A stretch of 64,000 bases of DNA from assembly GCF_004167675.1 (NCBI RefSeq), contig NZ_SEZQ01000006.1. One strand, written 5' to 3'. The stretch comes from Aliivibrio finisterrensis_A. GTDB taxonomy: Bacteria > Pseudomonadota > Gammaproteobacteria > Enterobacterales > Vibrionaceae. The position numbers and the translations under genes were made by a program. A model generated the notes under the pieces. That model was not told the DNA's origin. It searched no databases and saw nothing but the letters and a program-made list of their open reading frames with translations. Shown here piece after piece: positions 26,916 through 35,309 of this stretch. The number at the start of each line of letters is the position of its first letter. The first letter of the stretch is position 1.

Positions 26916-27077
26916 TTAATCGTCAGCGCCACACTTTACACATTCATCATAAGTTCTCTCACCTTCACTAATGACCGTGTATTGACCCACACAGTTTTCA
27001 CACAGTGCAAGTACAGGATAGGCTTCTTTTTGTTTTTTGGAAGACGTATTTCCTTCCGTTGTATAAAATTTTCTCAC
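26916..27077 (-). CDS. 53-residue zinc-ribbon protein
   Basis: This short frame starts with GTG at 27077, five bases after GGGAG, and encodes a basic N-terminus followed by LCENCVGQYTV and YDECVKCGADD. The two CxxC pairs, about 20 residues apart, form a zinc-ribbon pattern. The good ribosome site and the Cys spacing argue for a real gene. Function is unknown. Confidence 0.75.
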   Translation of the reverse strand: MRKFYTTEGNTSSKKQKEAYPVLALCENCVGQYTVISEGERTYDECVKCGADD

Positions 27078-27112
27078 AAGCACTCCCAAGTTAGGAAACT
27101 TCTTAACTATAG

Positions 27113-27148
27113 AAAAACACTCGACAATATGAAGTGTCGAGTGTTTTT
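27113..27148 (-). terminator. Terminator of the RhlE-like helicase gene
   Basis: AAAAACACTCGACA (27113-27126) and TGTCGAGTGTTTTT (27135-27148) form a 14-bp perfect stem with T-runs on both strands. It stops the helicase transcript, whose stop codon is at 27185, ahead of the small zinc-ribbon gene. Confidence 0.85.
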
Positions 27149-27150
27149 AA

Positions 27151-27184
27151 TAATACCAATGTAACTAATTAGATGATCTATTTA
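27151..27184. repeat. Dispersed 34-bp repeat, copy B
   Basis: This 34-base sequence differs at only two positions from 39918-39951. Its core TAATTAGTTACATTGGTAT (minus strand) also resembles parts of 2092-2115 and 5803-5855. It ends exactly next to the stop codon of the helicase gene. Confidence 0.65.
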
Positions 27185-28450
27185 TTACCAGTTATCTGGG
27201 TATTTTCTTTTGTTCTTCTTGCCTGTGCCTTCTGGTTTTGCGACTGGTTTAATCGCTTCTAATAAGGCCTCTGTGATCTCTTCATCTACTTCAAAACCCT
27301 CTACTTGCTCACGCTCAAGTCGGATCTTGTTTTTCTTCTCAATGATTTTAAAGTGATGGTAATCTTCAAAATCAATTAATGATAATGCTAGACCCACTTC
27401 ACCTGCACGGCCACTTCGACCAATACGGTGCATGTAATCTGCTGGGCTTCTTGGCAAATCAAAATTGATAACCACTGGCAATTTTTCAATATCTAAACCA
27501 CGAGCGGCAATATCTGTAGCAATCAGTACATCAATCTCACCCGCTTTAAAACCTTCAAGAACACGGCTACGAGCGCCCTGACCTTTATCACCATGGAATA
27601 CCTCTGCAGTAATTCCACGCTTTGACAGTTTATCGGCTAGGTGATTACAACCGTTTTTAGCGTTGACAAAAATAAGTGCTTGTCGCCATTGCTGTTGATG
27701 AATCAAATGCGCTAATACGGCTGTTTTTTCACCCTTATTAACAGTAAATACGCGCTGCACTAAGGTACTTGCGTCTGCACTTTGTAATTGCAACTCTACC
27801 GGATTAGTGAGTAACGCCTGAGTTAACGTTTCTACTTCTTCTGGAAACGTTGCTGAAAATAATAGTGTTTGTTTTTGCTTTGGCGCTAACGCTAATAGCT
27901 GAGACAATTCTTCAGTAAAACCGAGACTTAACATTCTATCAGCTTCATCAAGTACTAAGGTTTTTACTTGATCTAATTTAATGGCATTACTTGAGATCAA
28001 ATCTAGTAATCGACCTGGCGTTGCAACTAAAATGTCGCAACCACCACGAAGGTTCAGCATTTGTTTATTAACAGATACACCGCCAAATACAGACACCGTT
28101 TTAATCGCACCATTAAAATGTGCGGAATATGATTTGATGCTATCAGCGACTTGTTGTGCAAGCTCACGAGTAGGAACTAAGATAAGGCCAGTAACATAAT
28201 TGCCTTTATTGCTGTGGGGGTTCCCTGATTGCTGCTCAAACATTTGCTGCAACATAGGCAATGCGAACGTCGCTGTTTTACCTGAGCCTGTATTTGCCCC
28301 TGCAATTAAATCACGTCCGGCTAATACACTTGGGATAGCTTGTGCTTGAATAGGCGTTGGCTGTTGATATTCCAGCTCTGTTAATCGTGCTAACAATGGT
28401 GAAATAAGGCCAAGTTCTGCAAAGTTGGCTGGTGCTGTCGTCGTGGTCAT
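27185..28450 (-). CDS. DEAD-box RNA helicase, RhlE-like
   Basis: The 421-residue helicase carries all DEAD-box motifs: Q motif PTPIQAQAIP, motif I ANTGSGKT, Ia PTRELA, Ib TPGRLL, motif II DEAD, motif III SAT, motif V ATDIAARGLD and motif VI HRIGRSGRAG. The short basic tail (KPEGTGKKNKRKYP) and overall sequence are closest to the RhlE subfamily. Such helicases unwind structured RNA in ribosome assembly and decay. It is a single gene with its own terminator. Assignment to a particular named helicase is not certain. Confidence 0.93.
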   Translation of the reverse strand: MTTTTAPANFAELGLISPLLARLTELEYQQPTPIQAQAIPSVLAGRDLIAGANTGSGKTATFALPMLQQMFEQQSGNPHSNKGNYVTGLILVPTRELAQQVADSIKSYSAHFNGAIKTVSVFGGVSVNKQMLNLRGGCDILVATPGRLLDLISSNAIKLDQVKTLVLDEADRMLSLGFTEELSQLLALAPKQKQTLLFSATFPEEVETLTQALLTNPVELQLQSADASTLVQRVFTVNKGEKTAVLAHLIHQQQWRQALIFVNAKNGCNHLADKLSKRGITAEVFHGDKGQGARSRVLEGFKAGEIDVLIATDIAARGLDIEKLPVVINFDLPRSPADYMHRIGRSGRAGEVGLALSLIDFEDYHHFKIIEKKNKIRLEREQVEGFEVDEEITEALLEAIKPVAKPEGTGKKNKRKYPDNW

Positions 28451-28517
28451 GAATATAAGGGCTCAAAGCTAAAATAATAGCCGGTTATTTTAGCCTATTT
28501 ATACCCTCTACGGTTAA

Positions 28518-29144
28518 TTAAATCGTTTTTTTCCAATACGCATAAAGGCCATTAATATCAGACGAACACATTAAGTCCATAGCGCCTTTTATATGCTCAT
28601 CACTCCACTGCCACCACTTCATTTCTACTAGCTGAGCAATCTCAGTCTCTGTAAAACGATAGCGGATATGTTTAGCCGGATTTGAACCCACAATGGAGTA
28701 TGGTTCTACATCTTTAGTCACCACAGCACGACTTGCTATGATTGCACCATCACCCACAGTGACACCACTCATGATCATGGCTTCTGTACCGATCCATACA
28801 TCATTACCAATAACGGTATCACCAGCACGTTCAAAGCCATCTTTAGCATCAGCAAAGTTATCGTTATCTTGATAGAAAAATGGAAAGGAGCTTACCCATT
28901 TATGTTGGTGCCCTTGGTTTCCTGCCATCATAAAAGCAGCGCCTGATCCAATAGAACAATAACTACCAATAATTAGCTTATCAATATCTGTTCTATCAGA
29001 AAGTAAATAGCGAGCACAATCATCAAAGCTGTGATTATGGTAATAACCAGAATAGTAACTGTGCTCACCAACAATAATATTGGGGTTAGTTACTTGCTCT
29101 TTTAATGACTTACCAATAAAAGGGCTTTCGAAATAATTGTTCAC
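28518..29144 (-). CDS. catB: CatB-type xenobiotic acetyltransferase
   Basis: This 208-residue left-handed beta-helix acetyltransferase acetylates chloramphenicol in the type B family. The sequence follows CatB closely: NYFESPFIGKSLKEQV, VGEHSYYSGYYHNHSFDDCARYLL, IGSYCSIGSGAAFMMAGNQGH (catalytic His), VIGNDVWIGTEAMIM and GSNPAKHIRYRF. The start codon is GTG. It is not within an integron or near a mobile gene here, consistent with the chromosomal catB genes of vibrios. Whether it confers resistance depends on expression. Confidence 0.92.
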   Translation of the reverse strand: MNNYFESPFIGKSLKEQVTNPNIIVGEHSYYSGYYHNHSFDDCARYLLSDRTDIDKLIIGSYCSIGSGAAFMMAGNQGHQHKWVSSFPFFYQDNDNFADAKDGFERAGDTVIGNDVWIGTEAMIMSGVTVGDGAIIASRAVVTKDVEPYSIVGSNPAKHIRYRFTETEIAQLVEMKWWQWSDEHIKGAMDLMCSSDINGLYAYWKKTI

Positions 29145-29236
29145 TATCTACTCTCTTATACAAATAACTTAATATACTTAAGGCTGTCTAAGTATTATAA
29201 ACTACTGTTTTTCAATAAACCAACCGTAATAACAAC

Positions 29237-29815
29237 CTACTCTACTGCTTTATCATCACGTGGAATGGCTTTTACTGGTTCAACAACAACCGTATTTATA
29301 TCGATCTCTACGATATTATTTTTGATATAGTTAAGATCTCGTTCATTTTTATTATGTACCGTAATCGTAATGTCTCCATTACCACCACAGCGGTCACCAT
29401 AAATCTCACCGATATACTTTATTTCTTTTGACTTTAATGTAAATGACTCGGTAATCATCGGTTCATCATAACTAAAAAATGGGTTCGTATTAGATAGCCA
29501 GAAATCATAAGTACCCGGCTCAAGCACTGTTGAATAAACTAAACCATATTCTGATTCAAAAAAACTATCGATATATCCGTTATTTAGTTGATATACACCT
29601 ATACTATCTCCAAGTGACGCTTCATTTTCAGATTTTTTCACTACGACTTGAACCGTATTAATCTTACAAGCTTCATATGCGCCTGCTGAAAAAATCAATA
29701 CTGATTGATTCTCTTCTAAGTTATTTACATCAATATCATTAACTGTTGGTAAGGTTGTCGCACAGCCAGTTAATACACTTAAAGCGGTACCAATAAACAA
29801 AGCTTTAGTTTTCAT
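29237..29815 (-). CDS. Hypothetical lipoprotein
   Basis: The 192-residue product has a lipoprotein signal ending LTGC (Cys18). The mature part is acidic and beta-rich, with EPGTYDFWLSNTNPFFSYDEP and KEIKYIGEIYGDRCGGNGDITI. These features suggest an immunoglobulin-like sandwich of the kind found in small periplasmic lipoproteins. I do not recognise a specific family. It stands alone. Confidence 0.8.
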   Translation of the reverse strand: MKTKALFIGTALSVLTGCATTLPTVNDIDVNNLEENQSVLIFSAGAYEACKINTVQVVVKKSENEASLGDSIGVYQLNNGYIDSFFESEYGLVYSTVLEPGTYDFWLSNTNPFFSYDEPMITESFTLKSKEIKYIGEIYGDRCGGNGDITITVHNKNERDLNYIKNNIVEIDINTVVVEPVKAIPRDDKAVE

Positions 29816-29911
29816 TTTGCATCCTTGTATAAATGAAGTTTCTATTTAATTAGCCTTCAGTTTATATTTAAATAATTAATACATCATGATTTACATCGCT
29901 TTAGATAATAA

Positions 29912-29943
29912 AAATGCCAAGTCACTCTAATAACTTGGCATTT
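29912..29943 (-). terminator. Terminator of the periplasmic ClpP-fold gene
   Basis: AAATGCCAAGT (29912-29922) pairs perfectly with ACTTGGCATTT (29933-29943). On the minus strand it is followed by a T-run. It lies 48 bases after the stop of the gene at 29991. Confidence 0.85.
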
Positions 29944-29990
29944 GTTCTTTTTATAAAAAATAAATAAATCCGGCTTAATAATGTGGTTTA

Positions 29991-30701
29991 TTAAAATTTA
30001 TCCGCATCAATTTCAAAAAGCGTTAAATCACTTCTGATTGGTTTATATTCCACCGGAGGACCAATCAAAAAGACGTTATCAACACCTAATTTATTTAAAG
30101 CAGATATTGAGTAGTACCAGCCATCATAACCTCCTTCGTCAAACTGAGAGAAATCATCACTTTGGCCCAATGTCGTGATCCTTTGATCAACCCCAATCAT
30201 GGAATAAAAAGCATCCTCACGCTTTACCGAATCTTTCATATAGTTAGCTACTTCATTTAATGTCTCTTCACGTTGCTGAATAGATAGACTGGCTAACTCT
30301 TTTTCAAACTCACTATCATCAAATTCGTTACTGCTTGCCCCACCATGAAAACCAATAACAGCACGGTTACTTATTAATTTTCTTTTTCCGCTTGGAAATA
30401 CATAATTTGCGCATGATGAAAAACAATAATCGTTCACTTCAACGGTTAGGTTATTTTTATAAACAAACTCACCGAGATCCATCCCAAGGTTAATTTCTCC
30501 ACCATAACTCTTAATTTCTAATGTTTTAATCTGTCCATTATTTTTATATAACGACAACAGCGTTTCATTAGCGCCACCAGAGATATCCCCTTCATAGACG
30601 AACTTATCTCCCTTAACGACTACCGTCGTCTCTAACTCAGCCATTGCTAACGGTGCATTACATAAAACAAAACCTAAATAAAGACAATTGGTTACACGCA
30701 T
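29991..30701 (-). CDS. Periplasmic ClpP/crotonase-fold protein (COG3904-like)
   Basis: The 236-residue protein has a signal peptide (to about PLAMAELE) and a ClpP-like core. Motif IKSYGGEINLGMDLGEFV corresponds to the oxyanion Gly-Gly loop. NDYCFSSCANYVFPSGKRKLISNRAVIGFHGG carries a Ser-Ser-Cys at the nucleophile position and a His about 25 residues later. This is the pattern of COG3904 predicted periplasmic proteins. Peptidase activity is possible but unproven. Three cysteines may form a disulfide. It is a single gene. Confidence 0.75.
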   Translation of the reverse strand: MRVTNCLYLGFVLCNAPLAMAELETTVVVKGDKFVYEGDISGGANETLLSLYKNNGQIKTLEIKSYGGEINLGMDLGEFVYKNNLTVEVNDYCFSSCANYVFPSGKRKLISNRAVIGFHGGASSNEFDDSEFEKELASLSIQQREETLNEVANYMKDSVKREDAFYSMIGVDQRITTLGQSDDFSQFDEGGYDGWYYSISALNKLGVDNVFLIGPPVEYKPIRSDLTLFEIDADKF

Positions 30702-31199
30702 TATTCAACCTCAATGTTACATTTCTAAAATAATAAACGCCAATCTATTCGTTATACTGAAGTATAAGTAGTCATTCGATATTCAATTGATGCTTTAGTT
30801 CCTAGAGATTGCACATTTAACACATCTAAATGCTTCATTCACTATTAGCGCTACACCTAGAGCCAACACACTGCGAGCAATAAACTCAATTGCATGACTT
30901 AACATCCCCCCTTATATCCCCAATTAAAATGTGATCACACCATCTTTTTGTGCGCTTTTTTTCAACAAAGAATCGATCTCATTCACAGCTTGATGCTTTG
31001 CCTCTAGCCAATTAAATAATTCGTTTTACTATGCCATCGAAACGTTTCGATGAGTGTTGTTTCATAATAAAACTCAGAATAGAGATGTAGATTTAAAAAT
31101 AAATTATGCATATCACCAGTCTTTACTGGCTTGCATCTTCTAAATGTAGAACAGATTATTCAGTGCATTCTGAATGATAAAATAAATGGATGAAACATT
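30702..31199. other. Intergenic region ahead of the ribose-type locus
   Basis: These 498 bases hold the promoter of the MFS permease gene and an RbsR-type palindrome at 31035-31052. A short palindrome TGTGATCACA occurs near 30930, but it lacks the 6-base spacer of a CRP site. I see no other gene. Short frames are poor. Confidence 0.5.
31035..31052. promoter_or_regulatory. RbsR-type operator upstream of the MFS permease
   Basis: CATCGAAACGTTTCGATG is a perfect 18-bp palindrome with the central CG step typical of LacI/GalR-family operators. The same 18 bases occur at 33698-33715 ahead of rbsD. The regulator is probably the RbsR encoded at 35310. Confidence 0.85.
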
Positions 31200-32531
31200 A
31201 TGTTTATTAAAAATAGTACTACTCAACATCCTGACGGATTCTTAAATAAGACACCTATTTTTCAGTTCTTGTTATTATCTTCCGTTTTTGCACTTTGGTC
31301 TGCAGCAGCTGCACTAAATGATGTACTGATTACACAATTTAGAGCTATTTTTGATCTATCCAATTTTGCTTCTGCTTTAGTTCAATCTGCATTTTATGGT
31401 GCTTATTTCCTTGTTGCTATTCCTGCATCAATGGTCGTTAAAAAGGCCTCTTATAAATTTGCCATTCTTCTGGGCTTAGGCTTATACATTTTAGGTTGCT
31501 TAATGTTCTTCCCTGCTTCATTGGCAGGTACTTACACCATGTTTTTAGCTGCTATTTTCTGCATTGCTATTGGTCTCTCATTCTTAGAAACCTCTTGTAA
31601 TACCTATTCAGCCATGATCGGGGAACCTGAGCGTGCAACATTACGATTAAATGTCTCTCACACCATCAATGCAATGGGCTACATTATTGGTCTATTACTT
31701 GGTAAATACCTTATCTTTCAAGAAGGTGTTGACGTAGAGCACATGATGAATACCTTAACAGGTGCCGAACTTGAAGCCTTTAAAGTACAAGTACTGCAAC
31801 AAACACTAACACCATACAAATGGTTGGTTGGCATTATTGCTACCGTTGCAACCTTAATTGCAATTACAGAATACCCGAAATGTAAATCAACAATGGGTCA
31901 AACGACACAAACTGCACAACCATCATTTGGTGAAACACTGACGTACCTTATGAATAACAAAAGATTCTTTAAAGGCATCATCACGCAGTTTGCTTATGTC
32001 GGTATGCAAGTCGCAGTATGGTCATTCACGATTCGTTTAGCGCTTGATCTTGACCACACCATGGTAGAACGCGATGCCGCTAACTATTTACTGTATGCAT
32101 TCATCATGTACTTTTTAGGTAAATTGGTTGCTAACTACCTATTTACTAAGACGTCTCAAGAAAATGTCTTAATGGGCTACTCGGCGGTAGGTGTTGTGTG
32201 TCTGTTATACGTTACCTTCGTAAATGATTTTAGCGCAGTATGGTTTGCTGTGGGTACTTCAGCGCTGTTCGCACCTTGTTGGGCAACGATCTTCGCATCA
32301 ACATTACAATCGGTTGATACACGTTATACTGAAACCGCGGGCGGATTTGTGGTTATGTCCATCATTGGTGGCGCTGCTATCCCTGTCGTTCAAGGTCTAC
32401 TGGCAGACTCTATTGGTATGCAATCGTCCTTTATCGTGAATGCGGTATGTTTCTCTGTGGTTTTCTTTTACTTCATGAATGAAAAGAAACACAAACAAGC
32501 CTTCACTTATAACAATACAGTAAGTGCATAA
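31200..32531 (+). CDS. FucP-like MFS sugar:H+ symporter (probable ribose permease)
   Basis: This is a 443-residue membrane protein with about 12 helices of the FucP/GluP branch of the major facilitator superfamily. Typical features are ALWSAAAALNDVLITQFRAIFDL, SAFYGAYFLVAIPASMVVKKASYK, and FLETSCNTYSAMIGEPERATLRLNVSHTINAMGYIIG. FucP relatives import hexoses or pentoses with protons. Its operator and neighbours (rbsD, rbsK, rbsR) suggest it imports ribose in place of the RbsACB ABC transporter, which is absent here (inference). It precedes the DUF4432 gene by 60 bases. Confidence 0.88.
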   Translation: MFIKNSTTQHPDGFLNKTPIFQFLLLSSVFALWSAAAALNDVLITQFRAIFDLSNFASALVQSAFYGAYFLVAIPASMVVKKASYKFAILLGLGLYILGCLMFFPASLAGTYTMFLAAIFCIAIGLSFLETSCNTYSAMIGEPERATLRLNVSHTINAMGYIIGLLLGKYLIFQEGVDVEHMMNTLTGAELEAFKVQVLQQTLTPYKWLVGIIATVATLIAITEYPKCKSTMGQTTQTAQPSFGETLTYLMNNKRFFKGIITQFAYVGMQVAVWSFTIRLALDLDHTMVERDAANYLLYAFIMYFLGKLVANYLFTKTSQENVLMGYSAVGVVCLLYVTFVNDFSAVWFAVGTSALFAPCWATIFASTLQSVDTRYTETAGGFVVMSIIGGAAIPVVQGLLADSIGMQSSFIVNAVCFSVVFFYFMNEKKHKQAFTYNNTVSA

Positions 32532-32591
32532 CCTATCAATCCAACTAGGGCCACCACTTGATGGTTGGCCCATTGATTAACGAGTTGCCCT

Positions 32592-33602
32592 ATGTTCACT
32601 ATTCCATTATCAAAAACGCTTTTCAAATCAGAAAAAAATTCCTTAATCAGCTCAACGGATTTCCAGGTAAGTACATTTACTTATCAGTCAGGTGTTGAGG
32701 CCATTGAAATTCAAAACTCACAAGGCCACCTTATTGTTTTGCCTTTTATGGGACAAATGATTTGGGATGCGGAGTTTTTAAATATCGATCTTTGCATGAA
32801 AAACATGTTTCGTGAACCAAAGCCAGCAAAAACGATTATTGAAACATACGGCTGCTTTGCATTTCACGCTGGCATGATCAGCATGGGTTGCCCTACGCCA
32901 TTAGACACGCATCCACTGCATGGTGAAATGCCATGCGCTTCGATGGATCAAGCGTGGTTAGAGGTTGATTCAGACAGCATTACATTAAAAGGAACCTATG
33001 AATACGTCATGGGTTTTGGTGACCATTACCTTGCCACGCCTTCTGTATCGTTAAAAAAAGACAGCAGTCTATTTGACATTAATATGAGCGTAAAAAATCT
33101 CGCCAGCGTACCGATGCCACTCCAGTATATGTGTCATATTAATTGCGCGTATTTTGCTGATGCCCTGATGACGCAAACCATTCCAGATAATGGCATAACA
33201 CTACGAGAAAGCATCCCTGCTCATGTTAAACCAACAGAGCAATGGAAAGCTTATAATGACGAATTAAAAGTATCATCTCCCATTCATACCCTCAACAAAC
33301 CAGAGATGTATGATCCTGAAATCGTTTATTTTATGGATAATCTTTCTCAATACGGTGACACCGCTTCTTTCCAAATGGATATTGGCGAACACCTTCTCCT
33401 AACCGAGTTTAGTACCGCTGAATTTAACAGCGCGACTCGATGGATTTTATACAATGGCGATCAACAAGTGGCGGCTTACGCATTGCCTGCAACTTGTCGT
33501 CCTGAAGGGTTCCTTACGGCAAAAGAGAAAGGAACGTTGCTCTATTTGCAACCTAATGAAGAGCGTCATTTCTCGGTTCGTACAGGGATTTGTCACAAAT
33601 AA
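32592..33602 (+). CDS. DUF4432 family, aldose-1-epimerase-like protein
   Basis: The 336-residue cytoplasmic protein has the galactose-mutarotase fold suggested by GHLIVLPFMGQMIWDAEFLNIDL, AGMISMGCPTPLDTHPLHGEMP and MPLQYMCHINCAYF. His residues in LHGEMP and CHINCAY occupy likely active-site positions. Members of DUF4432 are predicted sugar epimerases. Placed between the permease and rbsD, it may handle the same sugar or a derivative. It forms an operon with the permease gene. Confidence 0.82.
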   Translation: MFTIPLSKTLFKSEKNSLISSTDFQVSTFTYQSGVEAIEIQNSQGHLIVLPFMGQMIWDAEFLNIDLCMKNMFREPKPAKTIIETYGCFAFHAGMISMGCPTPLDTHPLHGEMPCASMDQAWLEVDSDSITLKGTYEYVMGFGDHYLATPSVSLKKDSSLFDINMSVKNLASVPMPLQYMCHINCAYFADALMTQTIPDNGITLRESIPAHVKPTEQWKAYNDELKVSSPIHTLNKPEMYDPEIVYFMDNLSQYGDTASFQMDIGEHLLLTEFSTAEFNSATRWILYNGDQQVAAYALPATCRPEGFLTAKEKGTLLYLQPNEERHFSVRTGICHK

Positions 33603-33695
33603 AGTCACGCTTATCCGCTAAAAGCACAATAAGTAAAGGTCGATCACACTTAGTTATATTATTGGATGAAATCCCTTTTGCATTCGCTTAAAATA

Positions 33696-33717
33696 ACCAT
33701 CGAAACGTTTCGATGGT
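33696..33717. promoter_or_regulatory. RbsR-type operator ahead of rbsD
   Basis: A perfect 22-bp palindrome with core CATCGAAACGTTTCGATG lies 30 bases before the rbsD start. It includes the same 18-bp sequence as 31035-31052, so both transcription units should answer to one LacI-family regulator. Confidence 0.88.
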
Positions 33718-33746
33718 GGTTATATCCATAATATTAAGGATTATTT

Positions 33747-34166
33747 ATGAAAAAGAACACGCTTCTCAACGCCGATTTATCCCATTGCATTGCCACTCTG
33801 GGTCATACTGACGAGATCACCATTTGCGATGCAGGCTTGCCTATTCCTACTCCATCTAAACGTATAGATTTAGCGTTAATTAAGGGCATTCCTACGTTCA
33901 TTGATACCGTAAAAGCAACACTTTCTGAGATGCAAATTGAAGGCGTTATCCTTGCTGAAGAATTTAAAACCATCAGCCCAGAATGCCATGCAGAATTACT
34001 CCGCTTAATTGAAATAGAAGAAGCATTAAGAGAGAAGCCAATTGCCATTTCTTATCTGCCTCATGAAGCATTTAAAACACGAACTCATCAAAGTAAAGCC
34101 ATCGTTCGTACTGGTGAATGCACCCCTTATGCCAATGTAATTTTTCAGTCTGGCGTGGTTTTTTAA
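33747..34166 (+). CDS. rbsD: D-ribose pyranase
   Basis: RbsD interconverts the beta-pyranose and beta-furanose forms of D-ribose so that ribokinase can use it. The 139-residue protein is of normal length. It shows the catalytic His and Asp region (CIATLGHTDEITICDAGLPIP) and the C-terminal TGECTPYANVIFQSGVVF. A good ribosome site (AAGGATTATTT) precedes it. It lies directly after an RbsR operator and 77 bases ahead of rbsK. Confidence 0.97.
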   Translation: MKKNTLLNADLSHCIATLGHTDEITICDAGLPIPTPSKRIDLALIKGIPTFIDTVKATLSEMQIEGVILAEEFKTISPECHAELLRLIEIEEALREKPIAISYLPHEAFKTRTHQSKAIVRTGECTPYANVIFQSGVVF

Positions 34167-34243
34167 CCTATTACCCTCATTTAATTAATTATAATTCCTG
34201 ATCCTAATACATCAGGAATTAATCCAACATATAAAGGCGCATT

Positions 34244-35179
34244 ATGAATAAATTAGTTGTTTTAGGTAGCGTAAATGCGGACCACGTTCTTCAAGTTGCT
34301 TCTTTCCCTCGCCCTGGTGAGACGTTACACGGTCACAGCTATTCTGTTATACCTGGAGGTAAAGGCGCAAACCAAGCCGTTGCTGCTGCTCGTTTAGGTG
34401 CTGATATCGCATTTATCGCAAGCGTAGGTGACGACAGCTTTGGTCACCAGATGATTGAAGCATTTAAAATCGATGGCATTAATACCCAAGCCGTAATGAT
34501 AGAAGAAAACACCCCAACAGGCATCGCAATGATCCAAGTGGCTGCAACGGGTGAAAACAGCATCTGTATCTCCGCCGAAGCAAACGCACGACTAACAGCA
34601 GAGCGCATTGCCCCTCATCACGGATTAATTGAAGCGGCTGATACCCTATTAATGCAGCTTGAAACCCCTATTGAAACCATCGAAAAAGCGGCACAAGTTG
34701 CCAAAGCCGCAGGAACTAAAGTGGTATTAAACCCAGCCCCTGCGCATCAATTAAGTGATGACTTATTGCAACTTGTTGATATGATTACTCCAAATGAGAC
34801 AGAAGCTGAGTTACTAACAGGCATTGAAGTCACCGATATGGCAAGTGCTCAACAAGCGGCTGATGCACTTCATGCAAAAGGAATCGAAACCGTAATGATC
34901 ACCCTTGGCAGCAAAGGGGTTTGGATAAGCCAAAATGGTTCTGGTCGCCAAGTTGAAGGCTTTAGAGTCCAAGCAACTGACACAACAGGTGCCGGTGATA
35001 CTTTTAATGGCGCTTTCTTAACGGGCTTACAATCAGGTAAAAACGTCGATGATGCCATCAAGTTTGCTCACGCTGCTGCCGCGATTTCAGTAACCAGAGC
35101 CGGCGCACAAACCTCTATTCCATCACTTGAGGAAGTGAACGCATTCTTAGAAGAGCATCAAATCAATCACAGCAAGTAA
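34244..35179 (+). CDS. rbsK: Ribokinase
   Basis: Ribokinase phosphorylates ribose to ribose-5-phosphate with ATP. The 311-residue PfkB-family protein has the N-terminal signature GGKGANQAVAAARLGADIAFI and the C-terminal PfkB motif DTTGAGDTFNGAF with the catalytic Asp. NPAPAHQLSDDLLQLVDMITPNETEAELLTG is typical of RbsK. It follows rbsD in the same orientation. Confidence 0.97.
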   Translation: MNKLVVLGSVNADHVLQVASFPRPGETLHGHSYSVIPGGKGANQAVAAARLGADIAFIASVGDDSFGHQMIEAFKIDGINTQAVMIEENTPTGIAMIQVAATGENSICISAEANARLTAERIAPHHGLIEAADTLLMQLETPIETIEKAAQVAKAAGTKVVLNPAPAHQLSDDLLQLVDMITPNETEAELLTGIEVTDMASAQQAADALHAKGIETVMITLGSKGVWISQNGSGRQVEGFRVQATDTTGAGDTFNGAFLTGLQSGKNVDDAIKFAHAAAAISVTRAGAQTSIPSLEEVNAFLEEHQINHSK

Positions 35180-35309
35180 ATGTTAACCTACTAAGGTAAT
35201 CAATTATTTACTGCGATTGATACTATATCAATTCCATTCATTATACTAAGCGATCTATAAAGGCAAGCTTTGCTCTATATGAATCGGATAATCACATTTA
35301 AGGATAATT

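Noticed and set aside
30925..30942. CRP site before the ribose-type permease
   Set aside because: TGTGATCACA lacks the 6-base spacer between half-sites.
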